Made by a program: the position numbers and the translations under genes. Of a DNA stretch of 64,000 nt, positions 41,764 through 51,226 are shown one piece after another. The notes beneath the pieces are model-generated. The model worked only from the letters and a program-made list of their open reading frames with translations, was not told the DNA's origin and ran no database searches. Within the stretch, counting starts at the first letter, position 1. Every line of letters starts with the position of its first letter. The DNA lies in the NCBI RefSeq assembly GCF_003345295.1, contig NZ_CP031056.1:1116001-1180000 (forward strand), read 5' to 3'. The stretch comes from Vibrio splendidus. Lineage in GTDB: Bacteria > Pseudomonadota > Gammaproteobacteria > Enterobacterales > Vibrionaceae.

Positions 41764-43884
41764 GTGAAATCAATCGTAATCAAGCGTGATGGCTCAAGAG
41801 CTCCATTCAGTAGAGATCGTATCCAAGCTGCAGTGGAAGCAGCATCAGACAAAGCCGATAAGGAAATTGCTATTTATGCTCTGAATGTGGCATTAGCAGT
41901 TGAGTTGAAGCTCGAAGACTACGATGAAGTTCATATTTCTGAAATTCAGACTTTGGTCGAAAATGAGCTAATGCAGGGACCGTATAAGTCTCTGGCTCGT
42001 GCCTACATTGAATATCGTCATGACCGAGACATCGCACGTGAAAAGCAAAGCGCTTTAACTCGTGAGATCGAAGGTTTGATCGAAGAAAGCAATGTTGATC
42101 TGATCAATGAGAATGCCAACAAAGACGGTAAAGTTATCCCAACTCAGCGTGATTTGCTGGCGGGTATCGTGGCTAAACACTATGCAAAAACTCACATTTT
42201 GCCGCGTGACATCGTACAAGCTCACGAGTGTGGTGACATTCATTACCACGATCTAGACTACGCACCGTTCTTCCCAATGTTTAACTGTATGCTTATCGAT
42301 CTGAAAGGCATGTTAACGCATGGCTTCAAGATGGGTAACGCAGAAATCGACACGCCTAAGTCTATTTCTACGGCAACAGCGGTAACAGCGCAGATCATCG
42401 CGCAAGTGGCGAGCCACATCTACGGCGGTACTACGATTAACCGCATCGATGAGGTTTTAGAGCCTTACGTAATGGCGAGCTACGAGAAGCATTTATCGTT
42501 AGCGAAAGAATGGGACATTCATAGCCCAGAAGCTTTTGCTATCTCTCGTACAGAGAAAGAGTGTTACGACGCGTTCCAGTCTCTGGAGTACGAAGTAAAC
42601 ACGCTACACACCGCTAACGGTCAAACTCCATTTGTTACGTTTGGTTTTGGTTTAGGCGAAAGCTGGGGTTCAAAACTTATCCAGCAATCTATCTTGAAAA
42701 ACCGCATTGCAGGTTTGGGTAAGAACCGCAAAACAGCCGTGTTCCCTAAACTGGTATTTGCAATCAAAGATGGCTTGAACCACCAGAAGCAAGATCCAAA
42801 CTACGACATCAAGCAATTAGCGCTTGAGTGTGCTTCTAAGCGTATGTACCCAGACATTCTTAACTACGACAAAGTAGTAGAAGTGACAGGGTCATTTAAA
42901 ACGCCTATGGGTTGCCGTAGCTTCTTGAATACTTATGAAGAAAACGGTGAGTTGATTCATGAAGGACGTAACAACCTAGGTGTAGTTAGCTTGAACTTGC
43001 CACGTATCGCGATTAACGCGAAGCAAGATATGGTTAAGTTCTACGAACTGCTTGACGAAAAATTGAAGCTGGCTCGTCGTGCTCTAGAAACTCGTATTTC
43101 TCGTCTAGAAAACGTGAAAGCACGTGTTGCTCCAATCCTATACATGGAAGGCGCTTGTGGCGTTCGCTTGAAAGCAGATGACTCTATTGCCGATATCTTC
43201 AAGAACGGCCGTGCTTCTGTTTCTCTTGGTTACATTGGTATCCATGAAGCGATGACCGCACTTTACGGTACTGACGTTCATCTGTACGACGATGGCGAAA
43301 TGCGTGCTAAAGCGCTTGAGCTGGTGGAGTACATGAAGCGTGAAGTGGAATCTTGGACCAAAGAAACAGGTTACGCGTTCAGCCTATACGGCACACCGAG
43401 TGAAAACCTATGTAGCCGTTTCTGCAGCATCGATACCAAAGAGTTTGGTGTGATTGATGGCGTAACAGACCGTGGTTACTACACCAACAGCTTCCACTTA
43501 GACGTACAGAAGAAAGTGAACCCATACGACAAGATCGATTTCGAGATGCCTTATCCTGAAATCTCTAGCGGCGGTTTCATTTGTTACGGTGAATTCCCGA
43601 ACATGCAGAAGAACATCGAAGCACTAGAAAACGTATGGGACTACAGCTACACACGTGTTCCTTACTACGGCACCAACACGCCAATTGATGAGTGCTACGA
43701 ATGTGGCTACAACGGTGAGTTCGACTGTACAAGTAAAGGCTTTACGTGTCCTAAGTGTGGTAACCATGACTCAACCAAAGTGTCGGTAACGCGCCGCGTT
43801 TGTGGTTACCTTGGTAGCCCAGATGCACGACCATTTAACTTCGGTAAGCAAGAAGAAGTTAAACGTCGCGTGAAGCATCTTTAA
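41764..43884 (+). CDS. nrdD: Anaerobic ribonucleoside-triphosphate reductase
   Basis: A 706-residue oxygen-sensitive class III reductase that makes dNTPs. It has an N-terminal ATP-cone (VIKRDGSRAPFSRDRIQAAV), a catalytic barrel, a C-terminal zinc site (CYEC and CPKC) and the glycyl-radical region RRVCGYLG. From the GTG at 41764 the radical glycine is residue 681, the same number as in E. coli, which supports this start over the GTG one codon earlier; AAGGAG is 5 bases upstream. nrdG, its activase, follows. Confidence 0.97.
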   Translation: MKSIVIKRDGSRAPFSRDRIQAAVEAASDKADKEIAIYALNVALAVELKLEDYDEVHISEIQTLVENELMQGPYKSLARAYIEYRHDRDIAREKQSALTREIEGLIEESNVDLINENANKDGKVIPTQRDLLAGIVAKHYAKTHILPRDIVQAHECGDIHYHDLDYAPFFPMFNCMLIDLKGMLTHGFKMGNAEIDTPKSISTATAVTAQIIAQVASHIYGGTTINRIDEVLEPYVMASYEKHLSLAKEWDIHSPEAFAISRTEKECYDAFQSLEYEVNTLHTANGQTPFVTFGFGLGESWGSKLIQQSILKNRIAGLGKNRKTAVFPKLVFAIKDGLNHQKQDPNYDIKQLALECASKRMYPDILNYDKVVEVTGSFKTPMGCRSFLNTYEENGELIHEGRNNLGVVSLNLPRIAINAKQDMVKFYELLDEKLKLARRALETRISRLENVKARVAPILYMEGACGVRLKADDSIADIFKNGRASVSLGYIGIHEAMTALYGTDVHLYDDGEMRAKALELVEYMKREVESWTKETGYAFSLYGTPSENLCSRFCSIDTKEFGVIDGVTDRGYYTNSFHLDVQKKVNPYDKIDFEMPYPEISSGGFICYGEFPNMQKNIEALENVWDYSYTRVPYYGTNTPIDECYECGYNGEFDCTSKGFTCPKCGNHDSTKVSVTRRVCGYLGSPDARPFNFGKQEEVKRRVKHL

Positions 43885-43894
43885 TCTAACGAAG

Positions 43895-43988
43895 GATCTT
43901 AGTTAAGATCTGAGATCTTTAGCTAGCTCACTTAGAAGAGCTACGTTTCAAGACATAAGATTGGTATCGGCGCTATGTCGATACCAAT
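43895..43988. promoter_or_regulatory. Two dyads in the nrdD-nrdG gap
   Basis: GATCTTA-GT-TAAGATC (43895-43910) and ATTGGTATCG (43960-43969) with CGATACCAAT (43979-43988) form hairpins between nrdD and nrdG. The second has the same ATACCAAT end as the 162-bp palindromic repeat near 3.3 kb. No strong T-run follows either. Confidence 0.5.
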
Positions 43989-44056
43989 TCTTTCGTTTCA
44001 GTTCTTACAGCACTTCCTTCAAACTATTAAGCAATAACGAGTCTCAATACTGCCTT

Positions 44057-44527
44057 ATGAATTATCACCAATATCACCCAATCGACGTTGTAAACGGCCC
44101 AGGAACACGCTGCACTTTGTTTGTGTCGGGTTGTGTACACCAATGTCGCGGGTGCTATAACCAGTCGACACAAAGATTGGACTCTGGGCATTTGTTTACT
44201 CAAGAGCTACAAGACCAAATTATCTCTGACCTCAATGATCCGCGAATTAAGCGTCGTGGTTTATCGCTTTCTGGTGGCGATCCTCTGCATCCTGCAAACG
44301 TGTCTGAAGTGCTTAAGCTTGTTCAGCGGGTAAAAGCAAAATGTGAAGGTAAAGACATCTGGATGTGGACTGGCTACAAACTCGACGAACTCGATGATAA
44401 ACAGAAGCAAGTGCTTGAATACGTAGATACTTTGATTGATGGTCGCTTCGAGCAAGATAAAGCGGATCCAATGTTAGATTGGCGTGGTAGTTCAAACCAA
44501 ATTATTCATCGATTTACTGACTTATAA
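44057..44527 (+). CDS. nrdG: Anaerobic ribonucleotide reductase activating enzyme
   Basis: A 156-residue radical-SAM enzyme that installs the glycyl radical in NrdD. The [4Fe-4S] motif CVHQCRGC puts cysteines at positions 26, 30 and 33, as in E. coli NrdG, and fixes the start at 44057. Other features: SLSGGDPLHP, MWTGY and the C-terminal DWRGSSNQ. It is about 170 bases behind nrdD; the ribosome-binding site is weak. Confidence 0.95.
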   Translation: MNYHQYHPIDVVNGPGTRCTLFVSGCVHQCRGCYNQSTQRLDSGHLFTQELQDQIISDLNDPRIKRRGLSLSGGDPLHPANVSEVLKLVQRVKAKCEGKDIWMWTGYKLDELDDKQKQVLEYVDTLIDGRFEQDKADPMLDWRGSSNQIIHRFTDL

Positions 44528-44667
44528 ACTTATAAGGTTTGTTCTGATTCAGTATTCTCGTAAACAGAAACAGGGCTTCATCGTTAGCGCAATGCTACAA
44601 ATCAGCCCTTGGGTGTGAGTTCTTTTGAATCTATCGCCCGATACGTAAGTGTCGGTTTGGCGTCTGT

Positions 44668-46053
44668 TTAAATAGGAATGTGCTCAGGCTCGTCGATTAG
44701 GTTGTTTATCCATTTCTTGGATTGAATCCTCTGACTGGTCAGAACTATTTTGGCTAGCTCTTCGAGTAACACAATCATCAAAACCCATTCTAGCGGCCAA
44801 CCCAACACCAGCGCAGTAAAGTAGGCAAGGGGAATACCAATCGCCCATTGGCCAAACAGATCGATGAAGATGCTGTAGTTGATGTCTCCACCACTTTTCA
44901 GCACACCGCCGATACCAACCATATTGAAGACTCTCAGTATCATGCCGAGTGCCATGACTAAGGTGACGTTTACGGCCGTGTCTTTTAGCTCTAAGTGAGT
45001 AAGGCCGATCATGTATACGATCGCGGGTTTAGCAAACCAGCACATCAAGGCTAACAGAGCCGCAAGCCCACAGCTGACCAATACATATCCCCAAGCGGTA
45101 TTCTCAACACGTTGATAGTTCTTTGCGCCGATCTCGTTGCCTAAAATGATCGAAGCAGCGACGGCAAAGCCCATGAACGCCGAGATCAAGATGCTTTCTA
45201 CTGGTGATAATAATGAGATTATCGCAAGCTCGCCAACACCCATCTGACCAACAATAACGTTATAAATCAGAATGCCACCCGCCCAAGCCGTGTCATGAAT
45301 CAACATAGGAATCGCTATCTTGAAATACTTCTTTCTATGCTTCGGTAATATCGCATCGCGCCAATTGCTTCGTGTTGGGAATAGGTGGGTGTAGTGTTTC
45401 TTTGCCATAACAAACAGGGCAATCGTTTGAAAAAATCGAGACACCGTAGTACCGATTGCCGCGCCAACCACACCCAGTTCTGGAAATCCAAACAAGCCAA
45501 AGATCAATAAGGCATTGAGGATCGCATTGACGATGATCGCCCAGATGCTGATCTTGGTGGGCAGCCTAGCTTCGCCGACCGATCGCAGTGCGCTTTCTAG
45601 TGGCACTACTATCGCGGTACCAATTAAGCTGGCTCCTGTTATCCAAAGGTAATCCGTTGCCAAGCGGACGTAATCAGGGTCTGAGGCCACCACAGACACC
45701 ACTGATTCAGGAGCCAATGTATAAATCAACACAAACGGGATAATGGCGACAATCGACAATGCCCACGATTGCGCTAGTGTGCGTCTAATCCCGTTGAAAT
45801 TACCCGCACCAAAATATTGCGAAGCTAGCACGCTGACGGCGCCGCTAATCCCCGATACCATGATCAAGTTGAAGAAGAAAATGCGGTTGCCAACGCCCAC
45901 AGCGGCGGTTGCAGAATCACCAAGCTGATTGACCATAAAAATATCGACCACGCCTAGTAATGAAAACAACATGGTTTGCAATGAGACAGGTAAACCAATG
46001 TGTAATAGTTTTTGCCAAAACTCTTTGTCCAAATAACGATATGTCGAGAGCAT
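44668..46053 (-). CDS. MATE family efflux transporter (copy 2)
   Basis: A 461-residue MATE exporter with 12 helices (HIGLPVSLQTMLFSLLGVVDIFMV opening the first half). The ATG at 46053 has AGGAG seven bases upstream; an ATG at 46095 adds 14 atypical residues. The C-terminal part (LLEELAKIVLTSQRIQSKKWINNL) is related to MATE copy 1 at 26-27.5 kb, and an AraC-type gene is again divergent. Substrate unknown. Confidence 0.92.
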   Translation of the reverse strand: MLSTYRYLDKEFWQKLLHIGLPVSLQTMLFSLLGVVDIFMVNQLGDSATAAVGVGNRIFFFNLIMVSGISGAVSVLASQYFGAGNFNGIRRTLAQSWALSIVAIIPFVLIYTLAPESVVSVVASDPDYVRLATDYLWITGASLIGTAIVVPLESALRSVGEARLPTKISIWAIIVNAILNALLIFGLFGFPELGVVGAAIGTTVSRFFQTIALFVMAKKHYTHLFPTRSNWRDAILPKHRKKYFKIAIPMLIHDTAWAGGILIYNVIVGQMGVGELAIISLLSPVESILISAFMGFAVAASIILGNEIGAKNYQRVENTAWGYVLVSCGLAALLALMCWFAKPAIVYMIGLTHLELKDTAVNVTLVMALGMILRVFNMVGIGGVLKSGGDINYSIFIDLFGQWAIGIPLAYFTALVLGWPLEWVLMIVLLEELAKIVLTSQRIQSKKWINNLIDEPEHIPI

Positions 46054-46216
46054 CGCATTTCTCCTGTGGTTAATATGCGAGAAGTTTATCGGCATTTGTT
46101 TTGCCTGTATTGTTCCTGTTCATCACAAACTTTTGCCAAACTATCTATTTTCCAAAATTATCGAACTACTTACGTGGCGACTGAGTTGCAGGCAAACCCA
46201 ATGAGCGAAAAGATAA

Positions 46217-47053
46217 ATGAGTGAGAAGCAAGAACGGTATGAGATTTCTGAAAACACGCATCAAGAGTTTGTCGACCAAAGCCATGTATTGGCATTCGAA
46301 GAGCTAGGTATCGTTCAGTGTGGGACGGCGTCGTGTCGTGATTTCTTTTCGGTGTATCGGAAAAACCAACAAAAACACATGTTGCTGTATACCGTGAGAG
46401 GAAAGGGTTGGTTAGAAAGTGGGGCGTGTAGCTACATTCTAGAACCGGGTTCGTGCATTACTGTCCCAGCAGGGATAGAGAATGGCTTTGGTATTGAAGA
46501 AGAAACATGGCAAATTGCATGGATCTTTCTCTCGCCAGATAAACAATGGGAAAATGTCGTCAGTGATGAAGTGAGTTATACGCAGTCTCCCGCAGCAGAA
46601 GTCGTCTCATCGTGCATTCATACTCTATTGAGAAGCATTGCCTTACCGATCGATTTGGGTGGAGCAATTGCTAATTATAGTGTGGCTCAAATAGAATACA
46701 TGATTAATGCGCCGGTCCCACAGCAACAATCACGCAATTTGATTCGTTTAAGACGAGTGTTCGACAACGTACAAAAGCAGCTCCACAAGGAATGGAACGT
46801 TCATGAGCTGGCAGGCTTATTCCCGTGTTCAGAGCCGCATTTCCATCGTTTGTGCCAGCGCTATTATTCACACAGCCCAATGACTCATATTATGCGTATG
46901 AGGATGGAGTACGCAGCACGCTTGCTGAAGTCGAGTGATTGGTCGATTCAACACATTGGCGAGATAGTCGGTTACCCGAATGCGGCTAACTTTAGTACTC
47001 GATTCAAGGCTTGGTCGGGAGTGACACCGAGGCAATTCAAACAGAACACCTAA
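46217..47053 (+). CDS. AraC-family regulator (paired with MATE copy 2)
   Basis: A 278-residue AraC-type regulator with an N-terminal cupin domain (LLYTVRGKGWLESGACSYIL, LEPGSCITVPAG) and a C-terminal double helix-turn-helix domain ending SGVTPRQFKQ. It is divergent from the MATE gene and homologous to the regulator at 27.6 kb. A tiny upstream frame (46201-46224, 7 codons) overlaps its start; whether it is translated is unknown. No strong ribosome-binding site is visible. Confidence 0.9.
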   Translation: MSEKQERYEISENTHQEFVDQSHVLAFEELGIVQCGTASCRDFFSVYRKNQQKHMLLYTVRGKGWLESGACSYILEPGSCITVPAGIENGFGIEEETWQIAWIFLSPDKQWENVVSDEVSYTQSPAAEVVSSCIHTLLRSIALPIDLGGAIANYSVAQIEYMINAPVPQQQSRNLIRLRRVFDNVQKQLHKEWNVHELAGLFPCSEPHFHRLCQRYYSHSPMTHIMRMRMEYAARLLKSSDWSIQHIGEIVGYPNAANFSTRFKAWSGVTPRQFKQNT

Positions 47054-47263
47054 TTGAAGTCGTAATAAAAGACTTAACAATAAGCCCGTTTATTTTGTGA
47101 TTGGTTATTAAACGCCCGAAATTTTCACATTATCTTGGCTTAAAATGACCAATCTCTGATTACTTATGGTAACTAAGCTCTTCTATTAAAAAATGTTTCT
47201 GATTTTAGTACGAAAATGTTAACGTGAAATTCAATACTTGAATTTCAAAGGGTTGTGACTTTC

Positions 47264-48448
47264 ATGTTTTCACATCTACCAAAACCAACTTTAGATCCAA
47301 TTTTATCTCTTTCTGTCGCTTACCGCGGCGATCCTCGTACTGACAAAGTCGATTTAGGCATTGGCGTTTACAAAAACGACCAAGGCGAAACACCGATCAT
47401 GAAAGCCGTTTCTATGGCTCAAGACATTGTTGTCGATACTCAGAAAACCAAAGCTTACGTTGGCCTAGCAGGCTGTGAAGAGTTTAACCAGAGCATGGTT
47501 GATCTGCTGCTTAAAGGGACTTCTGCAATGGGTCGTGTAGCCGCGATTCAAACACCGGGTGCAAGTGGTGCACTTCGTATGTTGGGTGACTTAATGAAAG
47601 TTTCTCAACCAGACACCACGGTTTGGATTTCAAACCCAAGCTACGTTAACCACAAACCGGTAATGGAAGCGGCAGGCTTAAAAGTTCGATACTACAATTA
47701 CTTCAGTCCTGAAACGAAGCAAGTTGATGTTGCAAGAATGATGGAAGACCTATCAACAGCGGGTCCATCAGACGTTGTACTACTTCACGGTTGCTGCCAT
47801 AACCCAACGGGTGCTGATATCAACTTTGAAGCGTGGCAGGAAATCACCAAACTATCTCAGAAAAATGGTTTCTTACCGTTCGTTGATATTGCCTATCAAG
47901 GCTTTGGTGACGGCCTAGAAGAAGATGCAAAAGGTCTTCAACACATGGCTAACAACGTTGAAGAAATGCTGATCACAACATCTTGCTCGAAGAACTTCGG
48001 TTTGTATCGTGAAAGAACGGGTGCTGCGATCGTTATCGGTAAGAACAGCGAACACGTTGGCAACGCAAGAGGCAAGCTTCTTACGCTGGCTCGTTCAACT
48101 TACACTATGCCGCCTGATCACGGTGCTGCTCTGGTTAAAACAATTCTTCAGAATCAAGAGCTAACGAAGATTTGGAAGCAAGAGTTGAGTGAAATGCAGC
48201 AACGTTTGTTAAATCTGCGCCAAAGTTTGTGTGATGAATTGCGAAATACTTATAACACGTCACAATTTGACTTCATTGAAAGCCATAAAGGTATGTTTAG
48301 TGTACTAGGCTTTAAAGAAACTCAAATGAATCAATTACGTGAAGAATATGGAGTCTATGGTGTTGGTGATGGACGCATCAATATTGCAGGCCTTTCTGAA
48401 TCCCATATTCCTTATGTAGCTAAAGCGATAGCTAACGTTTCGAAATAG
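47264..48448 (+). CDS. Aromatic/aspartate aminotransferase (TyrB/AspC family)
   Basis: A 394-residue PLP enzyme of class I. It begins with the typical MFSHLPKPTLDPILSLS and GIGVYKND. The cofactor lysine is seen in TTSCSKNFGLYRERTGA, and the arginine of GVGDGRINIAGL binds the substrate carboxylate. It transfers amino groups between aromatic or acidic amino acids and 2-oxoglutarate. Which substrate dominates cannot be decided here. The ATG at 47264 is preferred over a GTG three codons earlier. The 210-base leader holds no operator I can name. Confidence 0.9.
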   Translation: MFSHLPKPTLDPILSLSVAYRGDPRTDKVDLGIGVYKNDQGETPIMKAVSMAQDIVVDTQKTKAYVGLAGCEEFNQSMVDLLLKGTSAMGRVAAIQTPGASGALRMLGDLMKVSQPDTTVWISNPSYVNHKPVMEAAGLKVRYYNYFSPETKQVDVARMMEDLSTAGPSDVVLLHGCCHNPTGADINFEAWQEITKLSQKNGFLPFVDIAYQGFGDGLEEDAKGLQHMANNVEEMLITTSCSKNFGLYRERTGAAIVIGKNSEHVGNARGKLLTLARSTYTMPPDHGAALVKTILQNQELTKIWKQELSEMQQRLLNLRQSLCDELRNTYNTSQFDFIESHKGMFSVLGFKETQMNQLREEYGVYGVGDGRINIAGLSESHIPYVAKAIANVSK

Positions 48449-48459
48449 AAGGTGACTGA

Positions 48460-49146
48460 ATGTATAATTGGAAAGCGATTGTAGTTTTAATGCTAAGTGG
48501 TGGCCTGTTTGCTTGTTCGACGACGACTCAAGTTCCTGTCGAGCCAGAGCAAAAGCCTCAAGTAGAACAACCTGTTGTGGATGACTCTTCAAAGACTGAA
48601 GCAACTGAAGGCGAGAAAGTAACGGAACCTACAGAGAAGCCTGAAGAAGTAAAACCAACTGAGCCAGAAGTTAAACCTGAGCCAGTTGAAAAGCCACCAG
48701 CAAAACCGTTAAAAACGGATGATGGAAAACTGATTCTTGGTGAAGAAGAGTGGGTGTTTGTTCCTGGTTTGAAAGAAGCATTTAAAGCTCGTATTGATAC
48801 AGGCGCAACAACATCTTCGATCAGTGCTGTAGATATCGTTGATTTTGAGCGTGACGGAAAAGACTGGGTTAAGTTTAAAATTGAGCATGACGGTATCACA
48901 ACCAAAGAGATCAGTTTACCGGTAGAGCGTTGGGTTAAGATCAAGCAGTCGAGCGCGGAAGGCACACAGCGACGTGCTGTTGTCGTCGCTTCAATTCAAA
49001 TCGGCGATCTGAAAGACAAAACTGAGTTTACGCTAGCAGACCGAACGCATCTTTCTTTCCCTATTCTATTGGGTAGAAGCTTCTTTAGAGATGTTGCGGT
49101 AGTGGATGTAAGTCAAAAGTACGTTCAAAAGAAAATTACTAAATAA
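48460..49146 (+). CDS. Retropepsin-like lipoprotein (so-called ATP-dependent zinc protease family)
   Basis: A 228-residue lipoprotein: lipobox LFAC (Cys19), then a Glu/Pro-rich linker of about 60 residues, then a domain of the family usually labelled ATP-dependent zinc protease. The core motif is ARIDTGATTSSI, with the DTGA form of retroviral-type aspartic proteases, and a later ILLGRSFFRDVAVVDV. No zinc or ATP motif is visible, so the common name is misleading. AAGGTG precedes the ATG. It may be co-transcribed with the aminotransferase 11 bases upstream. Confidence 0.85.
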   Translation: MYNWKAIVVLMLSGGLFACSTTTQVPVEPEQKPQVEQPVVDDSSKTEATEGEKVTEPTEKPEEVKPTEPEVKPEPVEKPPAKPLKTDDGKLILGEEEWVFVPGLKEAFKARIDTGATTSSISAVDIVDFERDGKDWVKFKIEHDGITTKEISLPVERWVKIKQSSAEGTQRRAVVVASIQIGDLKDKTEFTLADRTHLSFPILLGRSFFRDVAVVDVSQKYVQKKITK

Positions 49147-49235
49147 CGGTTCTTCTCATAATCAAGGCTTTTAGACTTGAAGAGAGATAGCTTTAAAAGC
49201 GATCAGATTAGAACATTTTTAGTATCGATAAATTG

Positions 49236-49267
49236 AATCCCTGTCAGTTCAACTGGTGGGGATTTTT
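49236..49267 (+). terminator. Terminator of the lipoprotein gene
   Basis: AATCCC (49236-49241) pairs with GGGATT (49259-49264), with an inner CAGTT/AACTG stem, followed by T's. The remainder of the 324-base gap (49147-49470) contains AT-rich promoter-like DNA for ybiT and nothing else I can name. Confidence 0.65.
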
Positions 49268-49470
49268 CTATTTACACGTTAATAACGTATGAAAAGCATC
49301 TAAATGGTCTATGTTTACCATTCGTTTACGGTTTGGCCTCGACAACGTGATCGAGATCTCTATATAATCCGCGCTTCGATTTTTGTTTAATCCATACTTT
49401 CGTACTTCTTATTTAGGTTCTTGAAATAGCCTAATAATTATCTGTCAGTACACGCTTAGGAATTAGTTCT

Positions 49471-51078
49471 TTGATATCTACCGCGAACATCACAATGCAA
49501 TTTGGCGCAGAGCCGCTGTTTGAAAACATCTCTGCTAAATTTGGTAACGGCAACCGCTATGGTTTGATCGGCGCCAATGGTTGCGGCAAGTCAACGTTCA
49601 TGAAAATCCTAAGTGGTGCATTAACGCCAAGCTCGGGCAACGTTTCTATCACTCCAGGAGAGAAACTGGGTGTGCTAAGCCAAGATCAGTTCGCTTTTGA
49701 ACAATACAGCGTTATCGACGTTGTGATCATGGGTGACAGAAAACTGTGGGAAGTAAAACAAGAACGTGACCGTATTTATTCTTTGCCAGAAATGAGCGAA
49801 GACGATGGTATGAAAGTCGCTGAACTTGAAAGTGAATTCGCTGAGATGGATGGCTACACAGCAGAAAGCCGTGCAGGTGACATCCTAATTCAAGCGGGCA
49901 TCGAAGAAGAGTTCCATTTCGGCCTGATGCAGCAAGTTGCTCCAGGTTGGAAACTGCGTGTGCTTCTGGCGCAAGCTCTATTTGCAAACCCAGATATTCT
50001 GCTTCTTGATGAACCAACCAACAACTTGGACATTCACACGATCAACTGGCTTGCTGAAGAGCTAAACCAGCGTAAATGTACAATGATCATCATTTCGCAT
50101 GATAGACACTTCCTGAACTCTGTGTGTACGCACATGGCTGACATCGACTACGGTGAGCTGCGTGTTTACCCTGGTAACTACGAATATTTCCTAGAAGCTT
50201 CTGGTTTGATTCGTGAGCAACTTCTAGCAAACAACGCTAAGAAAGCGGCTGAAATTAGCGAACTTCAAGATTTCGTTAACCGTTTTGGCGCAAACGCATC
50301 TAAAGCGAAGCAAGCAAGTTCACGTGCTAAGAAAATGGACAAAATCACGCTTGATGAAGTGAAATCATCGAGCCGTATGAGCCCATCAATTGATTTTGGT
50401 GAAGGCAAGAAATTGCACCGTCAAGCGCTTGAACTTAAAGAGCTTGGTCACGGCTTCGATGGCGAAACACTGTTTGCTGGTGGCAACTTGCTGCTTGAAG
50501 CGGGTACACGTCTTGCTGTTATCGGTGAGAACGGTGTGGGTAAAACCACGCTGCTACGTTGTCTAGTTCAAGAGCTAGAGCAAAACGAAGGCATCGTTAA
50601 ATGGTCTGAAAACGCATCTGTAGGCTACTGCCCACAAGACAGTACAACAGACTTCGACAATGATTTGAGCATCTTCGATTGGATCTCACAATGGCGTACG
50701 GCGAAGCACGATGATCTAATGGTACGTGGCATTTTGGGCCGTCTATTGTTTACTGCTGATGATGCAAACAAGAAAGCACGTAACTGTTCTGGTGGTGAGA
50801 AAAACCGTCTGTTATTCGGCAAGCTAATGATGCAAGACATCAACGTGCTTGTTATGGACGAACCAACGAACCACATGGACATGGAAGCAATCCAAGCTCT
50901 TAACGATGCGTTGAAAGTTTACACTGGCACGCTTATCTTCGTAAGTCATGACCGTGAGTTTGTTTCTTCACTAGCAAACCACATCATCGATGTGAAAGAC
51001 CAACAGCTAGTAAGCTTCCAAGGTACGTATGAAGAGTACTTAGACCACCAGAAAAAGATGCTGATGGTTAATTTATAA
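49471..51078 (+). CDS. ybiT: ABC-F family ATPase YbiT
   Basis: A 535-residue soluble protein with two ABC ATPase domains and no membrane part. Walker A motifs are GANGCGKST (about residue 34) and GENGVGKTT (about 351); Walker B motifs LLLDEPTNNLD and LVMDEPTNHMD; signature CSGGEKNR in the second domain. ABC-F proteins act on ribosomes in translation. The start is probably TTG, which gives an N-terminus (ISTANITMQFGAEPLFENIS) aligned with E. coli YbiT; AGGA is about 10 bases upstream. Confidence 0.93.
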   Translation: MISTANITMQFGAEPLFENISAKFGNGNRYGLIGANGCGKSTFMKILSGALTPSSGNVSITPGEKLGVLSQDQFAFEQYSVIDVVIMGDRKLWEVKQERDRIYSLPEMSEDDGMKVAELESEFAEMDGYTAESRAGDILIQAGIEEEFHFGLMQQVAPGWKLRVLLAQALFANPDILLLDEPTNNLDIHTINWLAEELNQRKCTMIIISHDRHFLNSVCTHMADIDYGELRVYPGNYEYFLEASGLIREQLLANNAKKAAEISELQDFVNRFGANASKAKQASSRAKKMDKITLDEVKSSSRMSPSIDFGEGKKLHRQALELKELGHGFDGETLFAGGNLLLEAGTRLAVIGENGVGKTTLLRCLVQELEQNEGIVKWSENASVGYCPQDSTTDFDNDLSIFDWISQWRTAKHDDLMVRGILGRLLFTADDANKKARNCSGGEKNRLLFGKLMMQDINVLVMDEPTNHMDMEAIQALNDALKVYTGTLIFVSHDREFVSSLANHIIDVKDQQLVSFQGTYEEYLDHQKKMLMVNL

Positions 51079-51133
51079 GTAAGTCGCTGGCTTAGAGCGT
51101 GAACGACTTAAAGCCAGCGAAACTAATAAACAA

Positions 51134-51167
51134 AAAAGCCCCGAACATTAATGTGTTCGGGGCTTTT
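51134..51167. terminator. Bidirectional terminator
   Basis: AAAAGCCCCGAACA (51134-51147) pairs with TGTTCGGGGCTTTT (51154-51167) across 6 bases, between ybiT and the convergent outer-membrane gene. Confidence 0.93.
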
Positions 51168-51226
51168 CTATTTAACTCATGTCGCTATTTATTACTCAGT
51201 AACCAAACCTAGATACGAAGTCTAGA

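Noticed and set aside
43961..44056. Longer nrdG starting at 43961
   Set aside because: The cysteine positions 26/30/33 match E. coli only from 44057, and the extension covers a hairpin.
46201..46224. Seven-codon upstream frame before the AraC gene
   Set aside because: It overlaps the start and could couple translation, but it lacks a clear ribosome-binding site, so it is only mentioned in the gene entry.
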